In this document: piece by piece, positions 1 through 6,663 of the stretch | How positions within the stretch are numbered: position 1 is the stretch's first letter | Layout: the number at the start of each line of letters is the position of its first letter | DNA from: an uncultured Oscillibacter sp. | Lineage (GTDB): Bacteria; Bacillota; Clostridia; Oscillospirales; Oscillospiraceae | Length of the DNA: 13,763 bases | Direction: 5' to 3' | Assembly (NCBI GenBank): GCA_910585165.1 | Contig: CAJUBX010000065.1 | Location: 1-13,763 of the forward strand | Position numbers and translations under genes: made by a program | The notes under the pieces: generated by a model | Database searches by the model: none | What the model saw: only the letters and a program-made list of their open reading frames with translations | Told to the model about the DNA's origin: nothing

Positions 1-821
1 ATGTTGCCGATCATGGGCCCCAGGATGACGATGGGGTTCATCAGCACATAGGGGAAGTAAATCTCATGGATGCCGCCCACAAACTGGATAACGGCGGCGG
101 CTCCGGCGGAGGAGCGGGTCTCGCCCTTCCCGGCCACGCAGTAGGCCAGCAGCAGCCCCAGGCCGGGGCCGGGGTTGGACTCGATCATAAAGAGGATGGA
201 CTTGCCCAGCTCTGCGGCCTGCTCCGTGCCGATGGGGGTGAAGACGCCGTGGTTGATGGCGTTGTTCAGGAACAGGACCTTGGCGGGCTCCACCAGGATG
301 GCGGTCAGGGGCAGCAGGCCGTTGCCCACCAGGAAGCCCACGCCGATTTCCAGGATGTCGGTGAGGAACACGCAGACGGGGCCGATGACATAGATGGACA
401 AGATGGCCAGGGCCGCGCCGATGATGCCCACAGAGAAGTTGTTGACCACCATCTCAAAGCCCGCGGGGATACGGCCCTCCATGGCCTTGTCAAACTTCTT
501 GATGCACCAGCCGCCCAAGGGGCCGCAGATCATGGCCCCGATGAACATGGTGCTGTCCGTGGAGGCAATCGCGCCCAGGGTGGCGAGGGCTCCTGTCACC
601 GCGCCCTTCTGGCCCCCCACGGCCTTGCCGCCGGTATAGCCGATCAGGACGGGGAGGAGGAACTGGAGCATGGGGCCTACCATTTTGTTGATGGTCTCGT
701 TGGGGAACCAGCCCGCCGGGATGAAGAAGGCGGCGATCAGGCCCCAGGCGATGAAGGCTCCAATGTTGGGCATGACCATGCCGCTGAGGAACCGTCCAAA
801 TTTTTGAACGCGCTCTTTCAT
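1..821 (-). CDS. mtlA: PTS mannitol transporter, EIIC domain (partial, 3' end outside window)
   Basis: Membrane permease of the phosphotransferase system, which imports and phosphorylates a hexitol, most likely mannitol. The 273 visible residues match the MtlA EIIC domain. They start MKERVQKFGRFLSGMVMPNI, carry LFLNNAINHGVFTPIG around residues 183-198 (H191 lies where E. coli MtlA has His195), and hold the substrate-site signature GGIHEIYFPYVLM at 249-261, whose Glu253 corresponds to the mannitol-binding Glu257 of E. coli. Several hydrophobic membrane segments are visible. The gene runs off the left edge, so the rest of EIIC and any EIIB or EIIA domains are unseen. The ATG at 821 follows an AGAAAGGA ribosome site. 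A DeoR regulator ends 91 bases upstream, so the two are probably co-transcribed. The family is clear; mannitol as the exact substrate is inferred from the motif. Confidence 0.93.
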   Translation of the reverse strand, partial: MKERVQKFGRFLSGMVMPNIGAFIAWGLIAAFFIPAGWFPNETINKMVGPMLQFLLPVLIGYTGGKAVGGQKGAVTGALATLGAIASTDSTMFIGAMICGPLGGWCIKKFDKAMEGRIPAGFEMVVNNFSVGIIGAALAILSIYVIGPVCVFLTDILEIGVGFLVGNGLLPLTAILVEPAKVLFLNNAINHGVFTPIGTEQAAELGKSILFMIESNPGPGLGLLLAYCVAGKGETRSSAGAAAVIQFVGGIHEIYFPYVLMNPIVILGPMIGN

Positions 822-864
822 AGAAAAACGTCCTTTCTCTTAAATATGTTCGGGGTCAGGAAGC

Positions 865-893
865 AGTATACCGCCTCCAGGCCGGGAAAAATA
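865..893 (-). promoter_or_regulatory. Possible weak promoter for mtlA
   Basis: On the minus strand a TATACT -10 (865-870) lies in the deoR-mtlA gap, preceded after 17 bases by a poor -35, TATTTT (888-893). It would give a leader of about 37 bases to the mtlA start. The -10 is good but the -35 is weak, so read-through from the deoR promoter may be the main source of transcript. Confidence 0.27.
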
Positions 894-912
894 AAGAATC
901 AAGGGGGACGCA

Positions 913-1656
913 TCACACCTCCCTGACGTCCGTATAGTCCCGGTATCTCCGGTCCGGCAGGCAGTCCGTGATGATGCACGCGGCTCCGAGGGGAAACATC
1001 ACCGCCGCCGTCACCTGGCCGAATTTGCTGGAATCCGCCAGCACGTAGGACTCCCGGGCCCGCTCCGCCGCCAGGGCCTTCACCGCCGCCTCCTCCGGGT
1101 CCGGCGTGGTAAAGCCCTGGGCAATGGCGACGCCGTTGGCCCCCAGAAACGCCTTGGTGAAGTTATACCGCCCCAGGGCGGACAGGGTCTCCGCGCCGAT
1201 GAGGGCCATGGTGCCCGCCTTCAGCATCCCGCCCAGCACATGGGTCCGGAGGTTCCGCTCCATCAGGCGGCAGGCGCATTCCACGCTGTTGGTGAGAAAC
1301 AGCGCCCTGGAGTCCCCCAGGTGGTCCGCCATGCACAGAACCGTGGTGCCCGCGTCCAAAAAGACCACGTCGCCGTCCCCGATGAGTCCGGCGGCGTACC
1401 GGGCGGCCCGGTCCTTCTCTTCGGCAAAAAGCCCTCGTTTCGTCTCCATGTCCAGCTCCTCGCCGTGGAACTCCCCGTCGGCCAGCACCGCGCCGCCGTG
1501 GACCTTGCTCAGCTTTCCCCGTTTGGCAAGCGCGTTCAAATCCCGCCGGATGGTGGCCTCGGACGCGCCCGTCGTCTGGCAGAGGTCCGTCACCGTAACG
1601 GCCCGCCGCCGGGCCAGCTCCTCGAGAATCCGTTCCGCCCGCTGTTCAGCCAGCAT
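913..1656 (-). CDS. DeoR/GlpR-family transcriptional regulator
   Basis: DNA-binding repressor of sugar metabolism, 247 residues, the usual family length. The N-terminal winged helix-turn-helix (about 5-57) contains the family signature ASEATIRRDLNALAKRGKLSKVHGGAV. The C-terminal sugar-phosphate-sensing domain (about 75-235) shows VVFLDAGTT (97-105), LTNS (121-124), LGGML (141-145) and the conserved YVLADSSKFG (204-213). The ATG at 1656 is set by an excellent GGAGGTGA ribosome site. The gene precedes a mannitol-type PTS permease, so control of that transporter and of itself, with a sugar phosphate as inducer, is the likely role. Many clostridial mannitol operons use a BglG-type MtlR instead; a DeoR here resembles the arrangement seen in fructose and other hexitol operons. 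The effector cannot be read from sequence. Confidence 0.93.
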   Translation of the reverse strand: MLAEQRAERILEELARRRAVTVTDLCQTTGASEATIRRDLNALAKRGKLSKVHGGAVLADGEFHGEELDMETKRGLFAEEKDRAARYAAGLIGDGDVVFLDAGTTVLCMADHLGDSRALFLTNSVECACRLMERNLRTHVLGGMLKAGTMALIGAETLSALGRYNFTKAFLGANGVAIAQGFTTPDPEEAAVKALAAERARESYVLADSSKFGQVTAAVMFPLGAACIITDCLPDRRYRDYTDVREV

Positions 1657-1673
1657 AGTTCACCTCCCTCTGC

Positions 1674-1752
1674 CTGATTGAAATTGGTTGATTTCGGATT
1701 TCTATGCTTATAGTAACGCCGTTTTCAATCAAAGTCAATGTCTGCCAATCAG
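1674..1752. promoter_or_regulatory. Clustered TGATT/AATCA boxes, candidate DeoR operator
   Basis: Four TGATT or AATCA boxes lie at 1675-1679, 1689-1693, 1727-1731 and 1747-1751. Two pairs form longer inverted repeats: tgattgaaa (1675-1683) with tttcaatca (1723-1731), and ctgattg (1674-1680) with caatcag (1746-1752). They flank and overlap the deoR promoter, the layout expected for autoregulation through looping or multi-site binding. Function is inferred from position. Confidence 0.5.
1710..1738 (-). promoter_or_regulatory. Promoter of the deoR-mtlA operon
   Basis: TTGACT (1733-1738) and TACTAT (1710-1715) are separated by exactly 17 bases on the minus strand, a near-consensus vegetative promoter. 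The start would lie near 1703, about 47 bases before the deoR ATG. The spacer holds a 12/14 match to a CcpA cre site (positions 1714-1727), too degenerate to call. Confidence 0.8.
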
Positions 1753-1762
1753 CTGCAGTCAC

Positions 1763-1785
1763 ACAAAATTACTGGAAACTTTGTG
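1763..1785. repeat. Inverted repeat between aminotransferase and deoR
   Basis: cacaaa (1763-1768) and tttgtg (1780-1785) form an 11-base-loop inverted repeat, itself flanked by direct gcagtc copies (1755-1760 and 1785-1790). There is no following T-run, so it is not a convincing terminator. It may be a protein-binding site upstream of the deoR promoter, or chance. Confidence 0.3.
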
Positions 1786-1832
1786 CAGTCCGCCAAAGGC
1801 CGTCCCTTCTGCGTGTCCCCGGCGGAAACCCG

Positions 1833-2969
1833 TCAAAGCGTTTTCAAAAACCGCTCCACCCGGTCCAGCCCTTCCTTCAAATCCTCGTCGGAATAGCAGT
1901 AGCTCAGGCGCATGTAGCCCTCGGTGCCAAAGTACACGCCGGGAATCAGGCCCACCAGGCCCTCCTTCAGCATCTTCTCGCAGAAGGTCAGGGAGTCCAT
2001 GCCATATTTCTTGATGCTGATGAACACATAAAAGGCCCCTTCCGGCTTCTGCACCTCCAGGCCCATGTCCGTCAGGCGCTGATAGACATAATCCCGGCGC
2101 TTGCGGAACAGCTCCGTCATGGGGGCGGTATCGCTTTCCAGGGCGGCCGCGCAGGCCGGCTGGACGAAGGCGGGGGCGGAGACCACGGCATACTGGTGGA
2201 AAATCTGCATCCGGTCCCGGATGGGAGCGTCCGCCAGGCAGTAGCCCAGCCGCCAGCCGGTCATGGCGTAGGGCTTGGAGAAGCTGTTGATGACGATGAT
2301 CCGGTCCCGCATATCCTGGTACTCGGCGAAGCTGTGGTAGGCGTCCGTATAGACCAGGCTGCGGTACACGTCGTCGCAGAGGACGAAGATGGGCTTGTCC
2401 TTCAAAACGCCGTGGACGGCGTCCAGGGTCTCCTTGGTGTAGATGCAGCCGGTGGGATTGTTGGGAGAGGTGAGGACGATGGCCTTGGTTTTCGGGGTGA
2501 TGGCGGCCTCCAGGGCGGCGGGGTCGATCTGGAACTGATGGTCCTCCGTAGGCAGGGCCACGGGCACGCCCCGGCAGAGCTGGGTGATGGACTCGTAGAG
2601 GCTGAAGGCCGGGGTGGGGATAATGACCTCGTCCCCGGGGTTCAGCACGGTGGACAGGGCGATAAACAGGCTCTCCGTGGCCCCGATGGTGAGAATGATT
2701 TCATCGGGAGAGTACTTGAGGCCGTGGGCCTGCTCCTCGAATTTTGAAATCGCTTCCAGCATGTAAGGATAGCCGTTGCCGGGGGGGTAGTGGGTATCGT
2801 TCCGGTCCAGGGCGGCCTTGGCGGCCTCCTTCACCACGTCCGGGGTGTTCTGGTCCGGCTCGCCGATGGTCAGGGCGCAGGCCCCAGGGGTGTCCCGCAC
2901 CAGGAAGGTGAAACGGCGGATGCCGGACAGTTCCATGCCCAGCACGGCGCTGTTTAAGGTCAGGTTCAT
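1833..2969 (-). CDS. PLP-dependent class I/II aminotransferase (PatA/AspC-like)
   Basis: Fold-type I aminotransferase, 378 residues, cytoplasmic. The internal-aldimine lysine is K232 in NSFSKPYAMTGWRLGY; SPNNPTG (168-174) and the cofactor-binding Asp in CDDVY (D200) are present, as is the late Arg motif MRLSYCYSDEDL. The N-terminal GMELSGIRRF and C-terminal RLSYC...LREGLDR-like end resemble Bacillus PatA, annotated as an N-acetyl-diaminopimelate aminotransferase, but family members act on many amino acids, so the substrate is open. A TTG 21 bases upstream would lie inside the ribosome site; the ATG at 2969 follows AAAAGGAG at good spacing and was chosen. It has its own strong promoter and appears to be a single-gene unit. 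No clear terminator follows it before the deoR promoter. Confidence 0.92.
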   Translation of the reverse strand: MNLTLNSAVLGMELSGIRRFTFLVRDTPGACALTIGEPDQNTPDVVKEAAKAALDRNDTHYPPGNGYPYMLEAISKFEEQAHGLKYSPDEIILTIGATESLFIALSTVLNPGDEVIIPTPAFSLYESITQLCRGVPVALPTEDHQFQIDPAALEAAITPKTKAIVLTSPNNPTGCIYTKETLDAVHGVLKDKPIFVLCDDVYRSLVYTDAYHSFAEYQDMRDRIIVINSFSKPYAMTGWRLGYCLADAPIRDRMQIFHQYAVVSAPAFVQPACAAALESDTAPMTELFRKRRDYVYQRLTDMGLEVQKPEGAFYVFISIKKYGMDSLTFCEKMLKEGLVGLIPGVYFGTEGYMRLSYCYSDEDLKEGLDRVERFLKTL

Positions 2970-3001
2970 AGGATTCACGCTCCTTTTCAAAATACAAAAC
3001 C

Positions 3002-3030
3002 AGTATATGCCAGGCGGCGGGGCTTGTCAA
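3002..3030 (-). promoter_or_regulatory. Promoter of the aminotransferase gene
   Basis: Consensus TTGACA (3025-3030) and TATACT (3002-3007) with a 17-base spacer on the minus strand, giving a leader of only about 26 bases. A 12-base perfect palindrome abuts the -35 (see 3031-3042). Confidence 0.9.
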
Positions 3031-3042
3031 CGCTTTAAAGCG
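3031..3042. promoter_or_regulatory. Perfect palindrome CGCTTTAAAGCG next to the -35
   Basis: A 12-base perfect palindrome directly upstream of the aminotransferase -35 box. It could be an operator or part of an AT-rich upstream element; it also overlaps the T-rich tail of the preceding terminator. No regulator can be assigned. Confidence 0.4.
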
Positions 3043-3067
3043 AAAAGGACGCCGCAAAACGGCGTCC
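3043..3067 (-). terminator. Rho-independent terminator after the small peptide ORF
   Basis: Perfect 8-bp stem GGACGCCG (3047-3054) / CGGCGTCC (3060-3067) with a 5-base loop, followed on the minus strand by TTTT then CGCTTT. It lies 11 bases after the stop of the 25-codon ORF and just before the aminotransferase promoter, so it insulates that promoter from upstream transcription. Confidence 0.8.
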
Positions 3068-3077
3068 CCGGGCGGGC

Positions 3078-3155
3078 TCAGCGGTCGCTTGGCAGCCAGC
3101 AGTCCTGGAAAATCAGGTCGTCCACGTCCCCGGCGGTATGGTTCGCAATGCCCAC
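3078..3155 (-). CDS. Possible 25-residue peptide (unrecognised)
   Basis: A GTG-started ORF of 25 codons, ending GDVDDLIFQDCWLPSDR, acidic, with one Cys and one Trp. It is not recognised. Support comes from context: AAAAGGAGGA stands 6 bases before the GTG, one of the best ribosome sites in the window, and an intrinsic terminator follows the stop within 11 bases. A small inverted repeat (agact 3179-3183 / agtct 3191-3195) lies just upstream. It sits between the terminator of the dehydrogenase operon and the promoter of the aminotransferase, so it looks like its own unit, but no convincing promoter was found for it. It has no membrane segment or signal peptide. It could also be a decayed gene remnant; the frame stays open upstream with no alternative ATG. 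Confidence 0.45.
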   Translation of the reverse strand: MGIANHTAGDVDDLIFQDCWLPSDR

Positions 3156-3202
3156 GGCAGGTCCTCCTTTTGTTTTTGAGACTATTTGACAGTCTATGCG
3201 GC

Positions 3203-3234
3203 GGAGGCGGAAAAGTTGCCTGGAGGCGGAAAAA
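3203..3234. repeat. Twelve-base direct repeat
   Basis: ggaggcggaaaa occurs at 3203-3214 and again at 3222-3233, a 19-base period, close to two helical turns. It lies between a terminator and the ribosome site of the small ORF, where a promoter and operator for that ORF would be expected. Confidence 0.45.
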
Positions 3235-3264
3235 CGTCCCTCCCCGGATACCCGGAGAGGGACG
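3230..3264 (-). terminator. Rho-independent terminator of the dehydrogenase operon
   Basis: Arms 3235-3247 and 3252-3264 pair with one C/A mismatch around a 4-base loop (8 bp, mismatch, 4 bp). On the minus strand the hairpin is followed at once by TTTTT. It lies about 40 bases past the stop of the iron-type alcohol dehydrogenase. Confidence 0.85.
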
Positions 3265-3265
3265 G

Positions 3266-3299
3266 CCAGCTTGTCGAAAAAGCCTTTTCGACAAGCTGG
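3266..3299. repeat. Perfect 15-bp hairpin, possible dispersed 3'-end element
   Basis: Arms 3266-3280 (ccagcttgtcgaaaa) and 3285-3299 are exact complements around a 4-base loop. It begins 5 bases after the dehydrogenase stop. Neither strand has a strong T-run right after it, so it may be an mRNA 3'-end stabiliser or a REP-like repeat instead of a terminator. A one-arm relative with 13 of 14 matching bases occurs at 7870-7883, also just after a gene end. Confidence 0.7.
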
Positions 3300-3304
3300 G
3301 TTTC

Positions 3305-4468
3305 TTACAGGCTCATCTGATAGATGTTGACGATGTCCTCCACGGAAAGGGGAACGAAGGTTTTGTCAAAGCCGCTGTTCCGGGCCTTTTGGGCCATCTC
3401 CCGGAAGCGCTCCGGGCCGATGCCCAGCTCCGACAGCGAGGCGGGGAGGCCCAGGGAATTGAAAAACTCCCGGGTCTTTTCAATGGCGACCTCCGCCGCT
3501 TCCCGCCGGGGCCGGGCCGGGTCCAGGCCCCAGACCGCCGTACCGTACCGGGCGAAGCGGGCCTCGGTTTTCTCATTCAGGACGTAGCGCATCCAGTTAG
3601 GGGTCAGAACGGCCAGACCCGCGCCGTGGGTCACGTCGTAAAAGGCGGAGAGCTCGTGCTCCATCCGGTGGACGCTCCAGGCAACCTCCTTGCCCATATG
3701 CAAAAAGCCGTTGATGGCCCAGGCGGCGTTCCACATGAGGTTTGCCCGGGCCTCGTAGTCGTCCGGGGTCTCGATGGCCCTGGGGCCGTACCGGACGCAG
3801 GAGCGGAGGATGGCTTCCGCCAGGCTGTCCGCCAGGCAGTTGTCCTCAATGGGGCTGAAATAGTTCTCAAAGGTGTGGGACATGATGTCCGCCGTACCCG
3901 CCGCCGTCTGGGAGGCGGGCACGGAATAGGTGTAGGCGGGGTCCAGGATGGACACGGCGGGATAGCAGCAGGGACCGGAGAAGGACTCCTTTTCATTGGT
4001 CTCCGGGTTGGAGATGACGGCGATGCCGTCCATCTCGGAGCCGGTGGCCGCCATGGTCAGCACGGTGAAAATGGGCAGGGCCCGCTTCGGCGTCAGCTTT
4101 TTGGCGGAGAGGTCCCAGGGGTCCCCGTCATAATAGAACCCGGCGGCGACGCCCTTGGCGCAGTCGATGACGCTGCCGCCCCCCAGGGCCAGCACGCCGT
4201 CCAGCCCCTGCTCCCGGCAGAGGCGGACGCCCTCCCGGACCGAGGCGATCCGGGGATTGGGCTCCACGCCGGGAAGCTCGGCCCAAGAAATGCCGTGCTC
4301 TTTCAGCTGGGAGACCGCTGCGTCAAAAACGCCGTTTCTCTTGACGCTGCCGCCGCCGTAAACCACCAGAACTTTATGCGCCCGGGCAGCGATTTCCCCG
4401 CCCAGCTTTTTGATTTGGCCCTCCCCAAAGTGGACCACCGTGGGAATCGCGCAGGTGAAATTCTTCAT
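3305..4468 (-). CDS. Iron-type (YqhD/BdhA-like) NAD(P)H-dependent alcohol dehydrogenase
   Basis: Group III metal-dependent alcohol dehydrogenase, 387 residues, expected to reduce small aldehydes to alcohols in the cytoplasm. The nucleotide-binding region shows VVYGGGSVKRNGVFD (36-50) and LGGGSVIDCAKG (95-106). Metal ligands read D194 and H198 (TADIMSHT), H267 and H281 (SVHRMEHELSAFYDVTHG), the same numbers I recall for E. coli YqhD. That supports the ATG at 4468, preceded by AAAAGGGG, over a TTG two codons earlier. The YGGGSVK stretch resembles YqhD, an NADPH enzyme. The gene starts 27 bases after mtaD and ends the phosphorylase-mtaD operon, which suggests disposal of an aldehyde made during nucleoside breakdown. 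Butanol or general aldehyde detoxification is the alternative reading. Confidence 0.93.
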   Translation of the reverse strand: MKNFTCAIPTVVHFGEGQIKKLGGEIAARAHKVLVVYGGGSVKRNGVFDAAVSQLKEHGISWAELPGVEPNPRIASVREGVRLCREQGLDGVLALGGGSVIDCAKGVAAGFYYDGDPWDLSAKKLTPKRALPIFTVLTMAATGSEMDGIAVISNPETNEKESFSGPCCYPAVSILDPAYTYSVPASQTAAGTADIMSHTFENYFSPIEDNCLADSLAEAILRSCVRYGPRAIETPDDYEARANLMWNAAWAINGFLHMGKEVAWSVHRMEHELSAFYDVTHGAGLAVLTPNWMRYVLNEKTEARFARYGTAVWGLDPARPRREAAEVAIEKTREFFNSLGLPASLSELGIGPERFREMAQKARNSGFDKTFVPLSVEDIVNIYQMSL

Positions 4469-4495
4469 AAACAAGCCCCTTTTCCCGTCAGGCTC

Positions 4496-5794
4496 TCAGG
4501 CGTACAGCCGCTTCACCGCCGCCTTGGCCTCGTACAGAATCTTTTCCGCATCCAGGGTCAAAAATTCGCCGTTCTCATAGAGAATTTTCCCGTCCACCAT
4601 GGTCATGACCACGTCGCTGCCCTGGGCGGAGTAGACCGCCAGGGCCAGGGGATCCAGATTGGGAACCATATGGGGCTTCGTCAGGTCCAGGGCGATGATG
4701 TCCGCCTTTTTCCCGGTCTCCAAGGCCCCGGTGTCCTCCCGGCCCTGGAGGCGGGCCCCGTTCCGGGTGGCCATGGCCAAAAGCTGAGCGGGCTTCAAGA
4801 TGGTGGGGTCCCGGTGGAAGCCGTTGTGGAGGACGGCGGCCAGGTGCAGCTCCTCCATCATGTTCAGGTTGTTGTTGCTGGCCGCGCCGTCGGTTCCAAG
4901 GGTGACGTTCAGCCCCAAGTCCAGCATCCTCTGGATGGGGGCGAAGCCGCTGCCCAGCTTCATGTTGCTGGTGGGGTTGTGGATGGGGCTGACGCCCTTT
5001 TCCAGCATCAGCGCCATGTCCTCCTCCGTCACAAAGACGCAGTGGGCGGCGGCGGTGGGGCTGTCGAAGGTCCCCAGGTCATAGAACCACCGGGCCGGGG
5101 TTTTGCCGTACTTGGCCACGCACTCGTCATGCTCCTTTTTGGTCTCGGAGAGATGGATGTGCATCCGGCCCCCCAAAGCCTTGCAGTCGGCGCTGTAGGG
5201 CCCCACAATATGCTCGAAGCAGGTGTACTCCGCATGGACGGAAAAGTCGATGCGGATCCGTCCCTCCGCCGCGCCGTGGAAGTCCTTGAACAGCTGAATG
5301 GACTCCCTGGCCCGGAAATTTTCGGCGTAGGCCTCCTCCCGGCTGAAACACTGGACCGGGCGGCTGATGTTGGCCTTGATGCCGCAGGCCGCGGCGTTTT
5401 CCACGGCGGTCCGGGGCTCGAAGTACATGTCGGAATAGCTGGTGGTGCCGGTGGAGATCATCTCCAGCAGCGCCAGCTGGTTGCCGGTTTTGATATTCTC
5501 CGCCGTCAGCTTGTCCTCAATGGGCATGATCTTTCCAAACAGCCACTCCTGGAGGCTCAGGTCGCTGCCCACGCCCCGGAGCAGCACCATGGGGCTGTGG
5601 CCGTGGCAGTTGATGAGGCCCGGGAGCAGCAGACGGCCGGACATGTCCTTCTCCCGGTCATAGGCGGCCTGAGGCCTGTCCGTTCCGATGTAGTCGATGG
5701 TGTCTCCGTCGACGCCCAGGTACGCGTTTTCCAGGCAGCGGAAGCCCGCCCCCTCAGAGGCCAGGATGTCGCAGTGTTTCAGCAGCAGCTTCAT
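4496..5794 (-). CDS. mtaD: 5'-methylthioadenosine / S-adenosylhomocysteine deaminase
   Basis: Zinc amidohydrolase, 432 residues, hydrolysing the 6-amino group of MTA, SAH or related adenosines to the inosine form plus ammonia. Metal and substrate residues are all visible: HGHSPM (H64, H66), the LLRGVGSDLSLQEWLFGK and PIED (E93) region, VHAEYT (H187), HIHLSET (H214, E217), AHC (H251) and LGTDGAASNN (D302). The sequence follows the Thermotoga MtaD TM0936 closely across these blocks. An ATG at 5794 follows AGGAGG at 10 bases; another ATG just before it is stopped after two codons and overlaps this start. It is the middle gene of an operon, 19 bases after the phosphorylase and 27 before the dehydrogenase. 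Family members also deaminate 5'-deoxyadenosine, the by-product of radical SAM enzymes, so the true main substrate is undecided. Confidence 0.95.
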   Translation of the reverse strand: MKLLLKHCDILASEGAGFRCLENAYLGVDGDTIDYIGTDRPQAAYDREKDMSGRLLLPGLINCHGHSPMVLLRGVGSDLSLQEWLFGKIMPIEDKLTAENIKTGNQLALLEMISTGTTSYSDMYFEPRTAVENAAACGIKANISRPVQCFSREEAYAENFRARESIQLFKDFHGAAEGRIRIDFSVHAEYTCFEHIVGPYSADCKALGGRMHIHLSETKKEHDECVAKYGKTPARWFYDLGTFDSPTAAAHCVFVTEEDMALMLEKGVSPIHNPTSNMKLGSGFAPIQRMLDLGLNVTLGTDGAASNNNLNMMEELHLAAVLHNGFHRDPTILKPAQLLAMATRNGARLQGREDTGALETGKKADIIALDLTKPHMVPNLDPLALAVYSAQGSDVVMTMVDGKILYENGEFLTLDAEKILYEAKAAVKRLYA

Positions 5795-5813
5795 ATCATT
5801 ATTTCCTCCTGTT

Positions 5814-6635
5814 TTAAATCACGGCGATGATTTTCTTCATGTAATCGCTGAAGGCCCCGGCGATTGTCCGGGCGGTTTCGTCCACCTCCGTATCGGAAAG
5901 AGGCTGGTCCAGCACCCCCGCCGCCATGTTGGTGATGACGGACAGGGCCAGCAGGGGAAGGCCGCAGTGGGCGGCGGTGAGGGCCTCCGTAACCGTGGAC
6001 ATGCCCACGGCGTCGGCCCCCAGAAGGCGGGCGGCCCGGATTTCCGCCGGGGTCTCGAACTGGGGGCCCGGGAAAAACATGTAGGTCCCCTCGTGGACCC
6101 GGAGGGCGGCGCCTTCCGCGCACTCCAGGGCCAGCCGCCGCAGCCGCGGCGTGTACATGCGGGATACGTCGAAAAACCAGGGGCCGAAATCCTCCACGTT
6201 GGGGCCCCGGAGGGGGCTCGGCCCGTTCAGCTTCATATGGTCCCGGATAACCATCACGTCCCCGGGGCGGTAGTCCCGGTTCACGGCCCCGGCGGCGTTG
6301 GTGAGGACAACGGACCTCACTCCCAGCAGCTTCAAAACCCGGATGGGGATGACCAGCTCCTCAAAGCGGTAGCCCTCGTAGGAGTGGAAGCGGCCGGACA
6401 TGCAGACCACCCGCCTGCCCGCTACCGTGCCGAAGATCAGCTTTCCGGCGTGGGAGGCCACGGTGGAGAGCAGGAAGTGGGGAATATCGGCGTAGTCCAC
6501 CTCCACCGGATGTTCGATGGCCTGGGCGAAGGGGCCCAGGCAGGAGCCCAGAACAACGCCGGTCTCCGGGGCAAAATCCACCTTTGCCCGCAGAAAATCT
6601 GCGGCGGCTTGAAAATATTCCCGGGTGTAGGACAT
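5814..6635 (-). CDS. punA: Purine nucleoside phosphorylase, trimeric PNP/MTAP family
   Basis: Phosphorolysis of purine nucleosides to free base and ribose-1-phosphate (or a 5'-modified form). The 273 residues show the family blocks in order: phosphate loop LGSCLG (29-34), SHAGKLIFG (61-69), GRFHSYEGY (81-89), LTNAAGAVN (111-119), FFPGPQFETPAEI (187-199, E194 for base binding), GMSTVTE (211-217) and VITNMAAG (233-240). N236 matches human PNP Asn243, the mark of 6-oxopurine specificity, unlike the Asp of MTA phosphorylases. The residue matching human His257, which contacts the ribose 5'-OH, appears to be D248. The ATG at 6635 follows AGGAGGTG; the longer open frame upstream crosses the promoter and is rejected. 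First gene of the operon, upstream of mtaD. Confidence 0.93.
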   Translation of the reverse strand: MSYTREYFQAAADFLRAKVDFAPETGVVLGSCLGPFAQAIEHPVEVDYADIPHFLLSTVASHAGKLIFGTVAGRRVVCMSGRFHSYEGYRFEELVIPIRVLKLLGVRSVVLTNAAGAVNRDYRPGDVMVIRDHMKLNGPSPLRGPNVEDFGPWFFDVSRMYTPRLRRLALECAEGAALRVHEGTYMFFPGPQFETPAEIRAARLLGADAVGMSTVTEALTAAHCGLPLLALSVITNMAAGVLDQPLSDTEVDETARTIAGAFSDYMKKIIAVI

Positions 6636-6663
6636 GGAGCACCTCCTGAACGTACTGGAAACC

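Noticed and set aside
66..926. Plus-strand open frame across mtlA
   Set aside because: Antisense to a clear PTS permease and without its own ribosome site or family motif.
1714..1727. CcpA cre site in the deoR promoter
   Set aside because: Two of the fixed positions of the consensus differ, including one in the central half-site, so the match is not convincing.
3181..3230. Promoter for the small peptide ORF
   Set aside because: TAGACT could serve as a -10, but no acceptable -35 stands at 16-18 bases.
3089..5830. Very long plus-strand open frame opposite the dehydrogenase and mtaD
   Set aside because: It lies antisense to two well-supported enzymes, is rich in Gly, His, Gln and Val as expected of a GC-rich complement, and has no ribosome site or recognisable domain.
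6636..6663. SAM or SAH riboswitch before the nucleoside operon
   Set aside because: The promoter leaves a leader of only about 22 bases, too short for any known SAM-binding RNA.
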